Of a stretch of DNA of 64,000 bases, positions 1-11,157 are shown piece by piece (position 1 is the first letter of the stretch; every line of letters begins with the position of its first letter). Origin of the DNA: Limonium bicolor (Eukaryota > Streptophyta > Magnoliopsida > Caryophyllales > Plumbaginaceae); the NCBI GenBank assembly GCA_023374045.1, contig CM041779.1, forward strand, positions 302,942,167 through 303,006,166. Direction: 5' to 3'. The position numbers and the translations under genes are program-made. The notes below the pieces were generated by a model that saw only the letters and a list, made by a program, of their open reading frames with translations, was not told the origin of the DNA and did not search any database.

Positions 1-253
1 TGTATAATGTGGAGTATGTGGATCATGGATATGAATCCCAGTTTGAGAAAAGAGGCGTTTAAGGATAACCCGATTTAAGGGTAAGTGTCGTCTATTAAGG
101 AAGTAGCTCCATTAGAGGAGGAACACTCTAGGGGTAATGAATACCATGAGTGACTTATCAAGTAAGGATGTATTATCCGTTTGTTAAGCCCATTGAGGCG
201 AAATGTTATGTGTTGTGTGTTTACTGTTACATGCATGATTTAAATATAATCAA

Positions 254-388
254 CCGCATGCTAAGACGACAATTAGTTGTGCGTGGCCCGGTAGCATGTG
301 GGCTGCGGGATTACCATACCAGCAAAGGTGCTGAGCCCCTTGGGGGCCACCCTTTCTCTTCTTTTCTATTTCAGGTACAGAGAGCTGG
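254..388 (+). other. LTR multibranched fold, family C copy
   Basis: CCGCAT opens and a GCGG run near 310 closes an outer stem. Inside is a small hairpin CGAC/GTTG with an AATTA loop. A second arm holds CCCC-TT-GGGG and is bounded by CCAG (about 318) and CTGG (about 384). The same architecture with other sequences is seen in the LTRs of elements A and B and in the solo LTR. This is the most diverged copy, and pairings were judged by eye. Confidence 0.5.
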
Positions 389-619
389 AAGCCGTTCGAG
401 AGTAGGAGTAGGACGGGGTAGCCATTGTACATGGGTATTCATTTAAGTGTATATATACAGTAGGTGTAGTAAGACCGAAATTGTTGTCGGCATCAAATTT
501 AAATACTCGGTATAGTTGAAAGGTGTATGTGGTTGTTGTGTTAATGGAAAGGGATAGTAATGTGTAGTCGCTCGGAAATTTAGCCCATCAGACCGGTACA
601 ATGTGTAGTAATTAGCCTT

Positions 620-641
620 GTTAGCCACGTGGGTGGCTAAC
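620..641 (+). other. LTR 3'-end hairpin, family C copy
   Basis: GTTAGCCAC-GTGG-GTGGCTAAC is a perfect 9-bp stem with a 4-base loop, about 95 bases before the LTR end. Families A and B have GTTAGTCAC/GTGACTAAC here, so the T-A pair is replaced by a C-G pair while pairing is kept. Confidence 0.75.
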
Positions 642-950
642 GGCGTGTAACACCAACGAGTTAAGTAATGTGATGAGGTTTGTTTTTCCGCTGCAGTTTA
701 TTATAAGTGTGTTAATGTTGGATGGGGGGTTACACATATCAATCAAAAAGAAGAAGACACAAAGTCAAAAAGCTGTAAGGCATGAGCTTAGCTGAATATA
801 ACAAAACTACCACTACATGGACAGAGTCCCGGAGAGCAAAGAGCGCTCCCAATCACCTTTCCAACCCATACACTCGGACAACCGAGCCTACAACAGATAA
901 CTTATACGAATTGACCAACATCAGACTACAATAAGGACACCAATTAAGGA

Positions 951-1165
951 AGGAGATTGACAATAGAATACTTCACTAATCGTGTGACGGACACTACGAG
1001 TGTACAAAAATGAGACATGGGACGACCGCACTCCGGTAGGAGCATGTGGGCCTGACAGACTTATTTATGAGTTAGTCAGGTAAGTAGTAATGTATTAGTA
1101 GGGTACCCCATGCATGTAGGCGAGTAGCGTAAGGAACATGAGAAGTATTCAATTCCATACCAGGG
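951..1165 (+). other. conserved non-coding block of the internal region
   Basis: From GACAATAGAATACTTCAC onward this block is shared with element A (20934-21135) and element B (53016-53210). It holds a hairpin CCGC-A-CTCC / GGAG-CAT-GTGG (1026-1049) and a stem CCTGAC/GTCAGG (1051-1080). In A and B the first hairpin closes with GCGG instead of GTGG, so pairing is kept. No frame is open through it in all three copies. Confidence 0.55.
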
Positions 1166-2300
1166 TTAGAGAACCAATCCAGATCAGTGCAACGAGTTAC
1201 CTAGAATGATGGATGAGAAGAACCCCAGTTAGACCAACGTGATTAGAGGAACCAAGGACTGTGAACGTAGTACGACCAAGTCGTAACTCCACAGGGGAGT
1301 GGTTAATACAAAATGAAGCCAAAGGAAAACCTCCTGAATACAAGAAAGCTAAATGTCAACTTGTTGACAGAAGCGTGGAAACCCAATAAATGGGCGAGTA
1401 ATTTGTGAAACCATGATAAGGATCAAGCAAATCCTTGCCATCCAAAAAGGAACCTACCGAATAATGTGAATGTAAACATATTGTTATACACTAAAGATGC
1501 CTTGAGCTGGAAGCAAACGTCATGATAACTAACAACCGTCGAATCTACTAGGGCATGGTGCACGCGGAAGCGACCATCCTAAACAACCATTAATAAACAA
1601 TTTGACAAAAACAAACGAGCAAGGCTTGCATAGAACACACAGAAGTAAAATTAAAATTGAAGTGGGGACTATACAACGGATGAGACCATTCAGGGAAACA
1701 CTCCAAGTATATACAACATACGACGTTATACACTCACACTGAGGCACAGGAATGTACGAGTACACTTCTGGAGAATCAACAATGAGATAGAGTATATAGA
1801 ATACACTTGGGGGCGAATCCTCAATTGCCAAAAAAAACATACCATACCTAATGCTAAAGATATAGAACCGAAACATGAGCACAACAGATGGATTCCCCTG
1901 GCAGAAAGCAGGGCAAACCATACGAACGTTGTTGCTGGCCCGACATACGGGAAGATATAATGTGCATCAGCAAGAAACACATAGCAAAGACTACAACAAA
2001 CGTATTACTCCAGAACAAAACCCACCTGGAGTACCACCTATAGCCAATGTCATACTTCTCCTCAACTACAAACCAATGAGTGAAGATAATAACAATTCAA
2101 CATATATTATGCGCTAGTAATCTAGAACCCTTGGATACGATTTAGATCTAATCGTGTGCATGTACAATTAACGATACCGCTCCGATTGGGATACCTCTGC
2201 TTCCAAAATTAAGAAAAAAATCTGTGAATGACACCGTCATATTGGAACGGGGTCAGCAATAATTCGCTACTAATAAACTGTCTATAATATACCCTTAGGA

Positions 2301-2483
2301 ATGAAAAGGGGCAAACCAAGCCCTATGTACATGGGTCTACACCTCGTTATGAAGCGAGTGGGCCCATTAGCTTACAGGTCAAAATTACCTACTGACTTAG
2401 GGAGAGTGCACGCCGTATTCCACGTATCTCAGCCGAAGTCGTGCGTGCCTCACCCTTGCATATCTTCTCTTAGAGCCGAATGA
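2301..2483 (+). pseudogene. gypsy Pol relic, integrase C-terminal region
   Basis: The frame reads KPSPMYMG..., then VGPLAYRSKLP, then RVHAVFHVSQ and a CVPHP end. This matches the order seen in the C-terminal part of Ty3/gypsy integrases: a GKLSPRYxGP-type start, then VAYRLxLP, then VHxVFHVSxLRK. It would have belonged to the Pol polyprotein that integrates element cDNA. Only about 60 codons survive before a stop. RT, RNase H and the integrase core are not recognisable upstream, and no clear chromodomain remains downstream. It is the only pol remnant seen in any giant-LTR element of this window. Confidence 0.75.
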
Positions 2484-2597
2484 CTAGAGTCCACCCGTAC
2501 CTCAGATAAGAGATGACTCCACTTCTCATCCTTGATACGAGAATAAGGGAGACCAAGTATCCAGCGCTCTTCTCATAGCGACTATGTGATACTTTGG

Positions 2598-2632
2598 GGG
2601 TCACGAGACGTAACCCTTTTTAAGGGGGGTAG
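2598..2632 (+). other. internal hairpin plus polypurine tract (family C)
   Basis: GGGTCACG / CGTAACCC can pair with one mismatch. A T-run and AAGGGGGGTAG (2622-2632) follow. The same module occurs about 390 bases later, directly before the 3' LTR (2983-3017). In A and B the internal hairpin is GATTACG/CGTAATC, so shape and position are kept while sequence differs. Confidence 0.6.
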
Positions 2633-2676
2633 AGCCCTTGGTATATGTGTTATTTATGGTGTGTATGTTGGTTGTT

Positions 2677-2740
2677 GGTTGTTGCATTTTATGTTGTATG
2701 TTGGTTGTTGCATTTTATGTTGTATGTTGGTAGTTGCATA
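2677..2740 (+). repeat. short tandem repeat, about 26-bp unit
   Basis: Two full units and part of a third of a GTTGCATTTTATGTTGTATG-type sequence lie head to tail between the internal and terminal polypurine tracts of element C. Confidence 0.8.
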
Positions 2741-2982
2741 TATGTGCTTTAAGCATCTGAGATGTACTTGGTGATGGGTACACGCCTAGAGCACTTAAAC
2801 TATTGTGTACCGATGTCCTTCGAGATTTGTGATACATTCTTATATATGTTGATTTGGATTGGAGAACTAGTGGTCGGATGGAATGGAATACACTTCAGAG
2901 GAGTGTTGGAACTTTGGAATTGATAGGCTGGATGGATACTTCGAGGTTTCATTGGGTAGTTTTGTACATATTCGACTTAAAC

Positions 2983-3017
2983 GACTTCGGGACGAAGTCT
3001 TTTCTTAAGAGGGGTAG
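2983..3017 (+). other. hairpin and 3' polypurine tract of element C
   Basis: GACTTCG-GGA-CGAAGTC is a perfect 7-bp stem. It is followed by a T-rich spacer and AAGAGGGGTAG, two bases before TGAAATACCCC, the LTR start. This is the place where plus-strand DNA synthesis is primed in LTR elements. Confidence 0.75.
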
Positions 3018-3646
3018 ACTGAAATACCCCTAATATTATAATAGTTGATTAAGGGAGATAATTCAGTAATAATTAAATTAAGGAACTTGAAAATAATTAG
3101 GAAGACATATAACTCCTACAAGATTTAAGTAACATATAATAAGTTGCTAAATTCAAAGAAAACAACAGTCCGTAACCCCGGAAAGACTGTCCGTGACCTC
3201 GGACACGTTAAAAACTGAGAGTTTTTTAATGCGGTTTAAAGGGAAGTTGGAAGATGCTCTAAGATAGACATATGGACTCATAGATAGTCAAAAACATTAT
3301 TACATGACCTAAATTACATATCACATGTAATACATTATTACATGTGTTAAGTAACACTAGTATTCCTTAATAGATTGTATAAATATTTCATATACCCTAA
3401 ACAAGTTACAAACACAAACAGGTGCTCAAATATATACACATTAAATCAAAATATGACAAATCACTAAGTAACACATAAACTAGCCACTTATATATATGCA
3501 CATGTACAATGCTATAATATTATAAGGTAGGAAATTTCAAAACTTCCCCTCCAAATGATTCCAGTCGATTACCTACATGAGCAAAGAAAACAAATGAAAT
3601 CATCAGACCAAATAAATAACAATTAAAATACAAATGCAAGTACATA

Positions 3647-3884
3647 CTCCCTCCGTCCTGAATTGACCGTCTTGTTTACTATTTGGACATGTCGTTTGAC
3701 TTCAATTTTTAACATACAAGATAAATTAATTTTGAAAATTTAAGTTTTGCATATGATTCCTTACATGATAAACTATATGTTACAAAATTTAGTTTTATAA
3801 AATTATTTTATTTTATATGGTTAATATTGAAGTGGAAAAACGTGTCATAAAGCAAACAGGACGGTCAATTCAGGACGGAGGGAG
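3647..3884. mobile_element. Stowaway-like MITE, 238 bp
   Basis: The termini are inverted repeats of about 34 bases starting CTCCCTCCGTCCTGAATTGA, with one or two mismatches. A TA on each side (3645-3646, 3885-3886) is the target duplication. CTCCCTCCGTCC ends and TA targets are the signature of plant Stowaway/mariner MITEs. It has no coding capacity and would be moved by a mariner transposase encoded elsewhere. Confidence 0.93.
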
Positions 3885-3980
3885 TAGTAATCTCACCTAT
3901 CTTACCCTCCTAGCTGTCCGGCTGTCTACTGTCACCATCCCCATCACTTGCCTTTTTTTCTTCTTTTTTTCTTTCTTTCT

Positions 3981-4140
3981 CACTAGAAAAACAGTATTTA
4001 GTGTCTAAATTTAGCATCCGATGACCTTGTGGACGCTAATTTTCGATTAGCGTCCAATTTTAACGTCCGATACAGATAGACGCAAATCAGCGTCCGACTT
4101 TAGTGTCCAATATCTATTCGGACGCCAATTTTGTATTAGT
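3981..4140. repeat. left subterminal repeats of the first CACTA element
   Basis: Variants of TTAGCGTCC / GGACGCTAA occur at least six times in both orientations. They match the right array at 12030-12347. In En/Spm-type elements such arrays are bound by the accessory transposase protein. Confidence 0.8.
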
Positions 4141-4263
4141 TTCCCTTTAGTTTTTTTAATTAAATTAAAAGATATTATTAAAATTAGACTCCTACTTTTC
4201 TGGTCTTATTCTCTTTCTATTTGCCCTATATCTCGTTCCCTTCCCGATCTCTTCCCTGTTTTC

Positions 4264-7200
4264 TTTTTTTTTTTTGAACCCAAATCGCATTGCATTTACG
4301 TTATGATGTTCATTACATATTCCGGAATATGATCCGAATTCCATGTTCCCGTACAACCATTACGGCGGGCATGGTTAGCTAAACAGTGCGCTGATAGATT
4401 TGCCTCCCTAGGAATGTAAAACCAAGATACATCATTAAAAAAACCTAGGGCAACAGTAACACGATCTAAAATCGCTGTTGTTGACGGCAGTAATGAGGAG
4501 GTTCCACTTGTTCTTAGATATTCAATAACCGATTTGTTATCAGACTGAAGGCGGAACCGCTGAAGTCCAAAACGTGACGCCGTAGCCACTGCACTTTCAA
4601 TGGCCATTGCCTCTGCATCCGCTATTAAGAATCTCCCACGTGAAGCTGCCAAGCCCACGCCATGAACCACATCTGCAGATTGTATGATCCACGCAGTGCC
4701 AACGTTGCCGAAACTGTCAAGACTAGCGTCGACATGGATCTCAGGCATGCATGGATACAATGCACGGTGCTGAAATAGAGCAAGTGGTGCGAGGCTGGAA
4801 CCAGTTGCATGGTGAAGATAAGAGACTGCCTGATACCATGCTTGGCTAATATCATGCACACATCCATGATTAATCTGACATCTTGCAAACCAAAGCTTCC
4901 AGAGATGACATAAGACCCGTGTGACTGCGGACTTTGAGCGCGTGGAACATAGCGTACAGAACCAGTCCCGCAAAGCAGCATCCGTAGTGACGTTTGACGG
5001 TGGCATAGGTATGTCAAACGGTTCCCAGAATTTGTAAACAGACGGGCAAGTCAAAAAGAGATGTAACAAAGTTTCATTAGCAGAGCAAAAATGACATGAA
5101 GTTGACATATCAACCTTGATTCTGTCTTTTATCGCGGTTTTGCATGGCAGCCTATTCGTAATCAACTTCCAGCCAAATAACTTGATACGGCCCGGGATGT
5201 CGAGAGCCCAAATAACCTTAAAACAGAATCCGGTAATGCTGAGCAAGAGGATGTTGGGGCTGTTGAATTGCGCATCTGAAGTGCCGCATAGTAAGCAGAT
5301 GACACCGTAAATTGACCGGTCTTAGAAAATCCCCAGTACCAGAAGTCGGCAGGGGCAGGATTGGAGTGCGGCTGTGGAATAGGAAGGGCAAGAACATGAT
5401 CCACATCTGTGTGATCACACCATCGGTGTAGCAAAGTTGTATTCCATTGATGCTGGGAAGTGATAAGGGTAGCAACTGTCGAATACTGAGAGACTAATGG
5501 AGGGAGAGTCCAAGTGTACAACTTACCCCCTGGCTTGGAAGGCAACCATCTGGCAGTAAGCTTTGTGTCTCTACCGTTGACAATAGCTCTGCGTGCACCA
5601 AATTCCAGTAGATCACGAACACTAAGCAAGGCCTTCCATATTGGGCTTGAAGTAGCAGGTGGTTGATAAGATAGCCAATGTGTGCCGCGCAAATACTTTG
5701 CATGGTAAAACTGAGATAACAAAGTGTCAGCTGTGTGATTATGCGCCATAATTGCTTTGCTAATAAAGCACGATTAAAAGATTGCAGTTCACGGAAACCC
5801 ATTCCCCCCACTTGCTTGGCCTCACATAACGTCGACCACTTAGCCCAACGAATTGTTGTCGACTGAGAAGTGCCACCCCACCAGAAGCTCACAATCATAC
5901 GCTGCAGTCGCTTCAGTAACATTCGGGGAGGAGAATTAGCGACATCGCATAAGAGGGGATAGCTTGCAAAACTGACTTAATCAAGAGCATTCTGCCAGCC
6001 TGTGAAACCTGTTTCGACCATCCCTGTATACGTTTTGCAACTCTATCAATTATGTAGTTGAAGACTGCACACTTTTTCCGGCCAATTGTGCTTGGGAAAC
6101 CTAAATACATACCCAAATCATCTACCTGTCGTGCATGAACAACGTCTACTACCGCTTGTTGTATATGGCGTCGCAGATTCTTGGACAGCATAATAGCCGA
6201 TTTATCCGTGTTAATGCATTGCCCAGACGCTGACTTAAACTCATCTAGGATATCACAAAGAGCCGCACATTCGAGGCCGTTGCTTCCCCAAAGATTACAC
6301 AGTCATCAGCAAATAGCAAGTGCGAGATTGTTGTGGGCAGACCTGGCAGAATAAAAGGACGATATACGCCCACATCAGCAGCTAACTGTAAAGAAGATGA
6401 TAATGTTTCCATGCATAGAATAAACAGAATTGGCGACATTGGATCTCCTTGACGCAAGCCCCGTTGAGGTGAAAAGAAAGACCCTGGATAGCCATTAATG
6501 AGCACTGATGTACGAACCGATGTAAGGCAGAGTCGAACAAGTGAAATCCACGATGCATGGAATCCCATAGCCGAGAGTACATCCAGGACGAAAGGCCACT
6601 CAATACGATCAAATGCTTTTGACATATCTACCTTAAAAGCAAAGTGTCCCTTAGTTTGGGCACGCGATGAGCGCATGGAATGAAGTAGCTCATGGGATAG
6701 CATCACCTGGTCAGTGATAGACCGCTGTTGCACAAAAGCCGCTTGGTAAGATGAAATAACGTGTGGAAGTATTGTGGAAACTCGATTAACCAAGACCTTG
6801 GAAATCACCCGATAAGTGGTATTGCATAATGAGATAGGTCGGAAATCCTTGATAGATGTTGCTCCTTGTTTTTTCGGAATCAGAACAATATGCGTGTCAT
6901 TCAGAGAAGGAGGCATAAGGCCCCCATTAAGAAAACCCAAGCATGTGTCAAGAAAATCGCTACTGATTATTGGCCAGTAAGTGTGAAGGAATGTGCCGTT
7001 GATGCCATCTGGCCCTGGAGCTTTGTTCGGGTGCATCTGTTTGTAAGCAGTGACAACCTCTTGTTGGGTATATGGAGCCCCGAGGGCAAGATTTAACTCT
7101 AATGGGACACGATCTGCCACGCACGCCAGTAAGTGATTATTCCTCTGTGGTTGAGTTGTTGTGAACAATGTTTCGAAATAAGTGCGGGCGACTGATTCTA

Positions 7201-7565
7201 TACCAACCCATGATGTTTGTGGCGCATGAGTGTCTGATGATAAACTGCAAATGGTATTTTGCCTTGAACGCATTCTATGACGCCTAAAGAAGAAGGCAGT
7301 ACTGCGGTCTCCCGATGCCAACCAATTCTGCCGTGACCGTTGTTGAAGACGTATATCCTCTTTCAACAGGAGATCATCTAACTGTAGATTAAGCACATTC
7401 CAGCGAGCCAGACTTTCCATTGTTGGCGCCTGATTAGCTACGACATCAATCTGATGACGTATATGGTGAAGCTGTTTCTTCTCTACCCAGATTTGCTTCC
7501 TTCCCCATCGGCGTAGCTCCAGTCCACATGATCTAATCTTCTGGCAGTAGGATAAACCCGGGCGC
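4264..7565 (-). mobile_element. 5'-truncated L1-type LINE
   Basis: An 11-bp target duplication TCCCTGTTTTC lies at 4253-4263 and 7566-7576. The left border carries a T-run (4264-4275), the poly(A) tail of an element read on the minus strand. About 3.3 kb remain, covering most of ORF2 after the endonuclease. Truncation at the 5' end is the normal outcome of target-primed reverse transcription. It sits inside the CACTA element, so it arrived later. Confidence 0.95.
4296..7564 (-). pseudogene. LINE ORF2 remnant: reverse transcriptase, zf-RVT, RNase H
   Basis: Read on the minus strand, the first piece (7564-6245) is open from the truncation and holds the RT domain: NKAPGPDGI, then IPKKQ...DFRPISLCN, then FKVDMSKAFDRIEW, then QRGLRQGDPMSP, and the active-site LLFADD. 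The thumb follows in other frames (6191-5494) with YLGFPS, RIQGW and FWWGG. A zf-RVT region lies at 5749-5162, ending near WYWGFSKTGQFTVSSAY. The last piece (5246-4296) continues zf-RVT with CHFC...ETLLHLFLTCP and ends in an RNase H domain with HVDAS, ADAEAMAIESA, QSDNKSVIEY and REAN. At least three frameshifts break it. The endonuclease is missing through 5' truncation. This is the usual domain order of plant L1 ORF2. Confidence 0.95.
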
Positions 7566-7576
7566 TCCCTGTTTTC

Positions 7577-9398
7577 AGAAATCCGTTTTGGAGTTCGAAT
7601 GTGTCAGTCGAGAAAAAGAGAAAGGAAGGGTTTTGCGTTCGTTCTCGCTGTTGCCACATAGAACCATATGAGCAAGGTTAAGCTTGTTGCTGGATACTCC
7701 CTCGTTTCCGGGATTTTGAAACGGGAGCAAGGATAAGGGTATGTGATGCATCAAGCATGTTGCTCTTCTTCATCTTCATTTATTCTTCCTCCTTATCCCC
7801 TTTTTTCTCACTTCTGTAGAATGTCGGCTGGTCTCCTTTCTATAAGTGTGTACATCGGTGTGTCATTAGTAATGAGAATCAAGTACGTACAACCAATTCC
7901 AGTAGAAGGCGGCTTCAAAAGATTATTTTAATTGCTGATGGTTTTAATTTGTTTGGTACGCAGGCCATGGCCTTAATTTCTGCCTCAGTAGAGGCTGATG
8001 CAAATGCTCTGAGGATGAGGTAATTAATTTCTTGTCGTTTAATTGGTTGTATTGAATGATTCCATTGTTTTCTTTGTGCAGGTCTTCTTCTTGTTTCTAT
8101 AATAGGATATAATTCTATCATAGGTAAGTTAGGTAAAAACAAGTGAGCACTTGTTTGTAGGCTAGAACTTAGAAATGAATGAAGAATATGCCATACCAAT
8201 GTTAACTCTTCTGGATTGGTAAAGTTGTTTGAAGTGATTGTACGAAATCAAATTTACTTGATGTGTATTTAGTATAAATATATGTTCTTGATAGTGAAGA
8301 CCAGCATCATCAAAAAAATAAGACCATAACAGTTTGTATGTTGTTTCTGACTTGTGAATCAAACTATTTGCTACTTTGATCCGTGAAAACAATATTTGAA
8401 TCTTGTTAATTGATTAGTGCGAATGAAGTCTTCTAACGTAACCAAATATCCTCCTTGAGCATAACTGCTCCAATTTTCCCTTCTAAATTCTCTCAACAGG
8501 AATCTTATATTACAATGTGTTGAAATCTATCTCTACTACGTAGTGAGGTAAATCATTATAAAATTGGTTATGAGATGATGATATGTGGTTCGATAAGCTA
8601 GGAAGGAATATGAGGGACGATTGGGGGGGTTTGTAAATTGGGCAGCTAATAAGTTTGTTGGTGGGATGAGAAATAAAAATAACGACGACAACAAGGAATA
8701 GCACATGTGAAAGGTGGGTAGGGTAAAGAGACAAGATGTTATGCTGCTACTACTATAGTCTACTACTACTGCTATTGTTGAGTTTCATAAATTTTGAAAG
8801 TATGTTTGTCTCCACACAAAATTTTCAACTATGTTTAGTTATCTGGTCAAGAACGGTATCTTAATAAAACGAGGTGAAGAGCATGAAATTTTATCCAGAT
8901 TAGAATTAATGATAGCAGCTATACTCATCACACTAGGAAAGTGGAAGTACATTTATCTTTTCATAATTTTGACTAAAGTTCAGATGTTATTTTCATTCGT
9001 TTATGACACCATTTATTCTTGTCAAACTAGGGCGCAGGGTATGAGTTTTTAATTATCTTGCTGGTGTACTACTTTGTAATTCTAATTCGTTTGAAAGTGC
9101 ATAGAATGTTTAACAATGACTGAAAATAACAAATATTAACCAATTTCCAAGTGGTAGTTGTTTCTATTTGTATTACTCTGTACTACTTTCTGATTCCATG
9201 AAATATCAGTTGTCACATTTACCATTCATTAAGAACTCGCTTTTGTCCTTCTATTGCAATATCTTGTATTTTTTCCTTTTTTCTTAACTCGAGTATCATG
9301 TCGTATGGCAGTCTAATCTGTTTTTTCTATTTGTATTTTTCTGAACTATCAACAATATGAGCTCTTTTCCTAATTTTTGGGGTTTGTTTGTGGTGTAG
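7577..9398 (+). other. non-coding interior of the CACTA element with one exon-like piece
   Basis: The sequence just outside the LINE (4150-4252 and 7577-7640) is CT-rich then AG-rich and could be a captured leader. At 7964-8019 a 56-bp piece reads AMALISASVEADANALRM between a CAG acceptor and a GTAATT donor, so it may be an exon of a captured gene that I cannot name. The rest, to the first ERECTA exon, is AT-rich without a recognisable frame. Confidence 0.4.
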
Positions 9399-10770
9399 GA
9401 GCTACATTGTTGCACATAAGAAATCCTTCAGGGATCCGGACAATGTTTTGTATGACTGGACAGATGCACCCTCCTCTTTAGACTAATGTGTTTGGAGGGG
9501 TTTCACTTGCGACAATACCTCCTTCAGTATCATAGCACTGTGAGTGCCCTTACCTCCTTTCCATTTTGATCCTAGTATTTTCTTAGTTTTATTCTCTGTA
9601 TGTTTCTAGTATCTGGTGTTTTGTGGGTCTGAGTACTTGCACTTGCTGGGCTTCTATTCCAGCAATCTCTCAAGTCTTAATCTTGGTGGAGAGATCTCCC
9701 ATGCTATCGGGAATCTTAAACCCTTGCTTTCAGTGTAAATTCCTAGTTGACTCTAGTAAATCCTTATTGATTGAGTTAATGAGCATTTTATGTTTTGTCT
9801 GCTAATTCAATTTATCTTTTTTCTTTCACCAGTGATCTTAAGAGCAATTGTTTATCAGGTCAAATCCTTGATGAAATTGGTGACTGGTTGATGTTAAAAG
9901 TCCTGTAAGTTGTACATATCATGGAGTCATTCTATTTATTTTATTCTATCTTGTGAATCATTATGTGGTTAGTTTCATCTTCCCCAAAACAAACTCTGAT
10001 ATGTTGATATTGAAATGACTGTGTGATATTAGGGAGTTGTCTTTCAATGAGCTTCACGGTGATATTCCATTCTCAGTATCAATGATGAAACAGTTGGAGA
10101 CATTGTGAGTACCAACTACCACAACTGAAACTAGCATTTCTCCATTTCACTAGTAATGTTGCCTGCAGCAGGTACTCTAATGAAATTACTGATGGCATTT
10201 TAAAACAAATATCAGGACTGTGAAAAGCTACCAGTTAACTGGTCCTACCCCATCCAAACTCTCCTAGATTCCGAATTTGAAATTTAGGTAAGCAGGCTCC
10301 TTCTCATAGAACCAAATTCTAATCCCGCTACATAGCATTCATTGGTTTACAATCTTGTTGCAGAGACTTGGCTCAAAACTATCTGACCGGGGAAATTCCA
10401 AGGCTAATCTATTGGAATGAAGTCTTGCAATATCTGTGAGTAGTATATGCGGCAGCGGAATTGATTTGCTAGAGATGGTTATTGCTTAATCCTGTTCTAA
10501 AAGGATAGAGAATTGCAACCTTTTTTGCTGATTAAGATGTTTTCTTTTGTGGAATATCAAGGGGGCTTTGAGGAAATATACTGAATGGTTCACTCTCACT
10601 TGATATGTGCCAGTTGATAGGGTTGTGGTACTTGTAAGTTTCGGCCGAGTAAAGCTTACAACGTGCTTGCTGAAATAGCTTTGTTGTTTTTATGTGATCA
10701 GGGATTTATCAAACAACAAACTAATAGAAGAGATTCCATTCAATATTGGGTTTCTACAAGTGGCTACACT
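9399..10770 (+). pseudogene. captured ERECTA-type LRR receptor kinase fragment
   Basis: Eight exons in order match the start of ERECTA-family receptor kinases: LRRNT exon 9399-9540 (DPDNVLYDWTDAPSS, then a stop where the family has Tyr, then CVWRGFTCDN), and LRR exons 9663-9735 (NLSSLNLGGEIS), 9833-9904 (SGQI), 10033-10104 (LSFNELHGDIPFSVS), 10216-10287 (QLTGPTPSKLS), 10364-10435 (DLAQNYLTGEIPRLIYWNEV), 10562-10633 (MCQLIGLWY) and 10702-10770 (IEEIPFNIGFLQVATL). Most inner exons are exactly 72 bp with AG/GT borders, as in genuine ERECTA genes. ERECTA acts at the plasma membrane in organ-shape and stomatal signalling. Here the signal peptide, later LRRs, membrane segment and kinase are absent, and at least one nonsense change is present. 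It is therefore a transduplicated relic, not a working receptor. Confidence 0.92.
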
Positions 10771-10829
10771 GTAAGCAAAAGTTTTAGTATTTATTTAGGC
10801 TATGTCCCTGAATTTCTAGCATATGATGC

Positions 10830-11157
10830 TGCTATGGTGGTGGATCAGCTGAAATTTCTTGCTCTCTTGCTGTGGAGGCTACTGCTGAAAGGTATCCTGG
10901 TGTCGAGCAGGTATATATATACACCCCTATAGTTTGAATATGCTTCTGGTTTATAGGCGCCATTGGACTGCTGTTGTCTATTGTTAGCTTGTTGTCCTTG
11001 GATAGAATATATTCTAATTCTGAATCTTTCTTGCAAATACTTGTATTCTATCAGGGCGTTTGCTGATGCTATTGATGCTGTTCCCATGGCACTTGCTGAG
11101 AACAGTGGTCTTCAGCCTATTGAAACCTTGTCTGCTGTGAAGTCTCAGCAAGTTAAG
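10830..11157 (+). pseudogene. captured CCT5 (TCP-1 epsilon chaperonin) fragment
   Basis: Two exons are readable. The first (about 10830-10910) gives [10 protein letters not shown] then [16 protein letters not shown] before a GT. The second (11044-11157) gives [20 protein letters not shown] then [18 protein letters not shown] before a GT. These match the region of the epsilon subunit of the cytosolic chaperonin TRiC/CCT around the conserved GGG and the [10 protein letters not shown] segment. CCT folds actin and tubulin. Only about 65 codons remain. The acceptor before the second exon reads TTG rather than TAG. It follows the ERECTA piece by about 60 bases in the same orientation, giving a two-gene chimera inside the CACTA element. 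Confidence 0.9.

Larger units (their letters stand above)
1..734 (+). mobile_element. 3' part of an old LTR (family C)
   Basis: This stretch has the same order of landmarks as the last 700 bases of the complete LTRs further on: a CCGCAT-bounded fold (254-388), a CGAGAGTAGGA motif (about 395), an ATCAGACCG motif (about 588), a long hairpin with a GTGG loop (620-641) and an ending GGGGGGTTACA. Sequence identity to families A and B is low, so I call it family C. No primer binding site follows the end; the usual TGGTATCAGAGC is absent, which implies a deletion or recombination at the LTR/internal junction. The LTR start lies outside the window. Confidence 0.7.
735..3019 (+). mobile_element. decayed internal region of gypsy element C
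   Basis: The region runs from the LTR end to the hairpin, PPT and LTR start at 2983-3020. At 2.3 kb it is shorter than the interiors of A and B (5.2 and 5.5 kb). It shares with them a conserved non-coding block (951-1165) and the internal hairpin-PPT module (2598-2632). Unlike A and B it still holds a readable pol relic (2301-2483), so the family descends from a coding Ty3/gypsy element. Between 1165 and 2300 I see no protein domain; the open frames there are short and resemble nothing I know. Confidence 0.65.

Noticed and set aside
1529..1921. 130-codon minus-strand frame
   Set aside because: Lies in the decayed interior of element C, has no recognisable motif and low-complexity composition; not shared with A or B.
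9399..10770. A working ERECTA gene
   Set aside because: No signal peptide, transmembrane segment or kinase domain; a nonsense codon in the first exon; enclosed in transposon ends.
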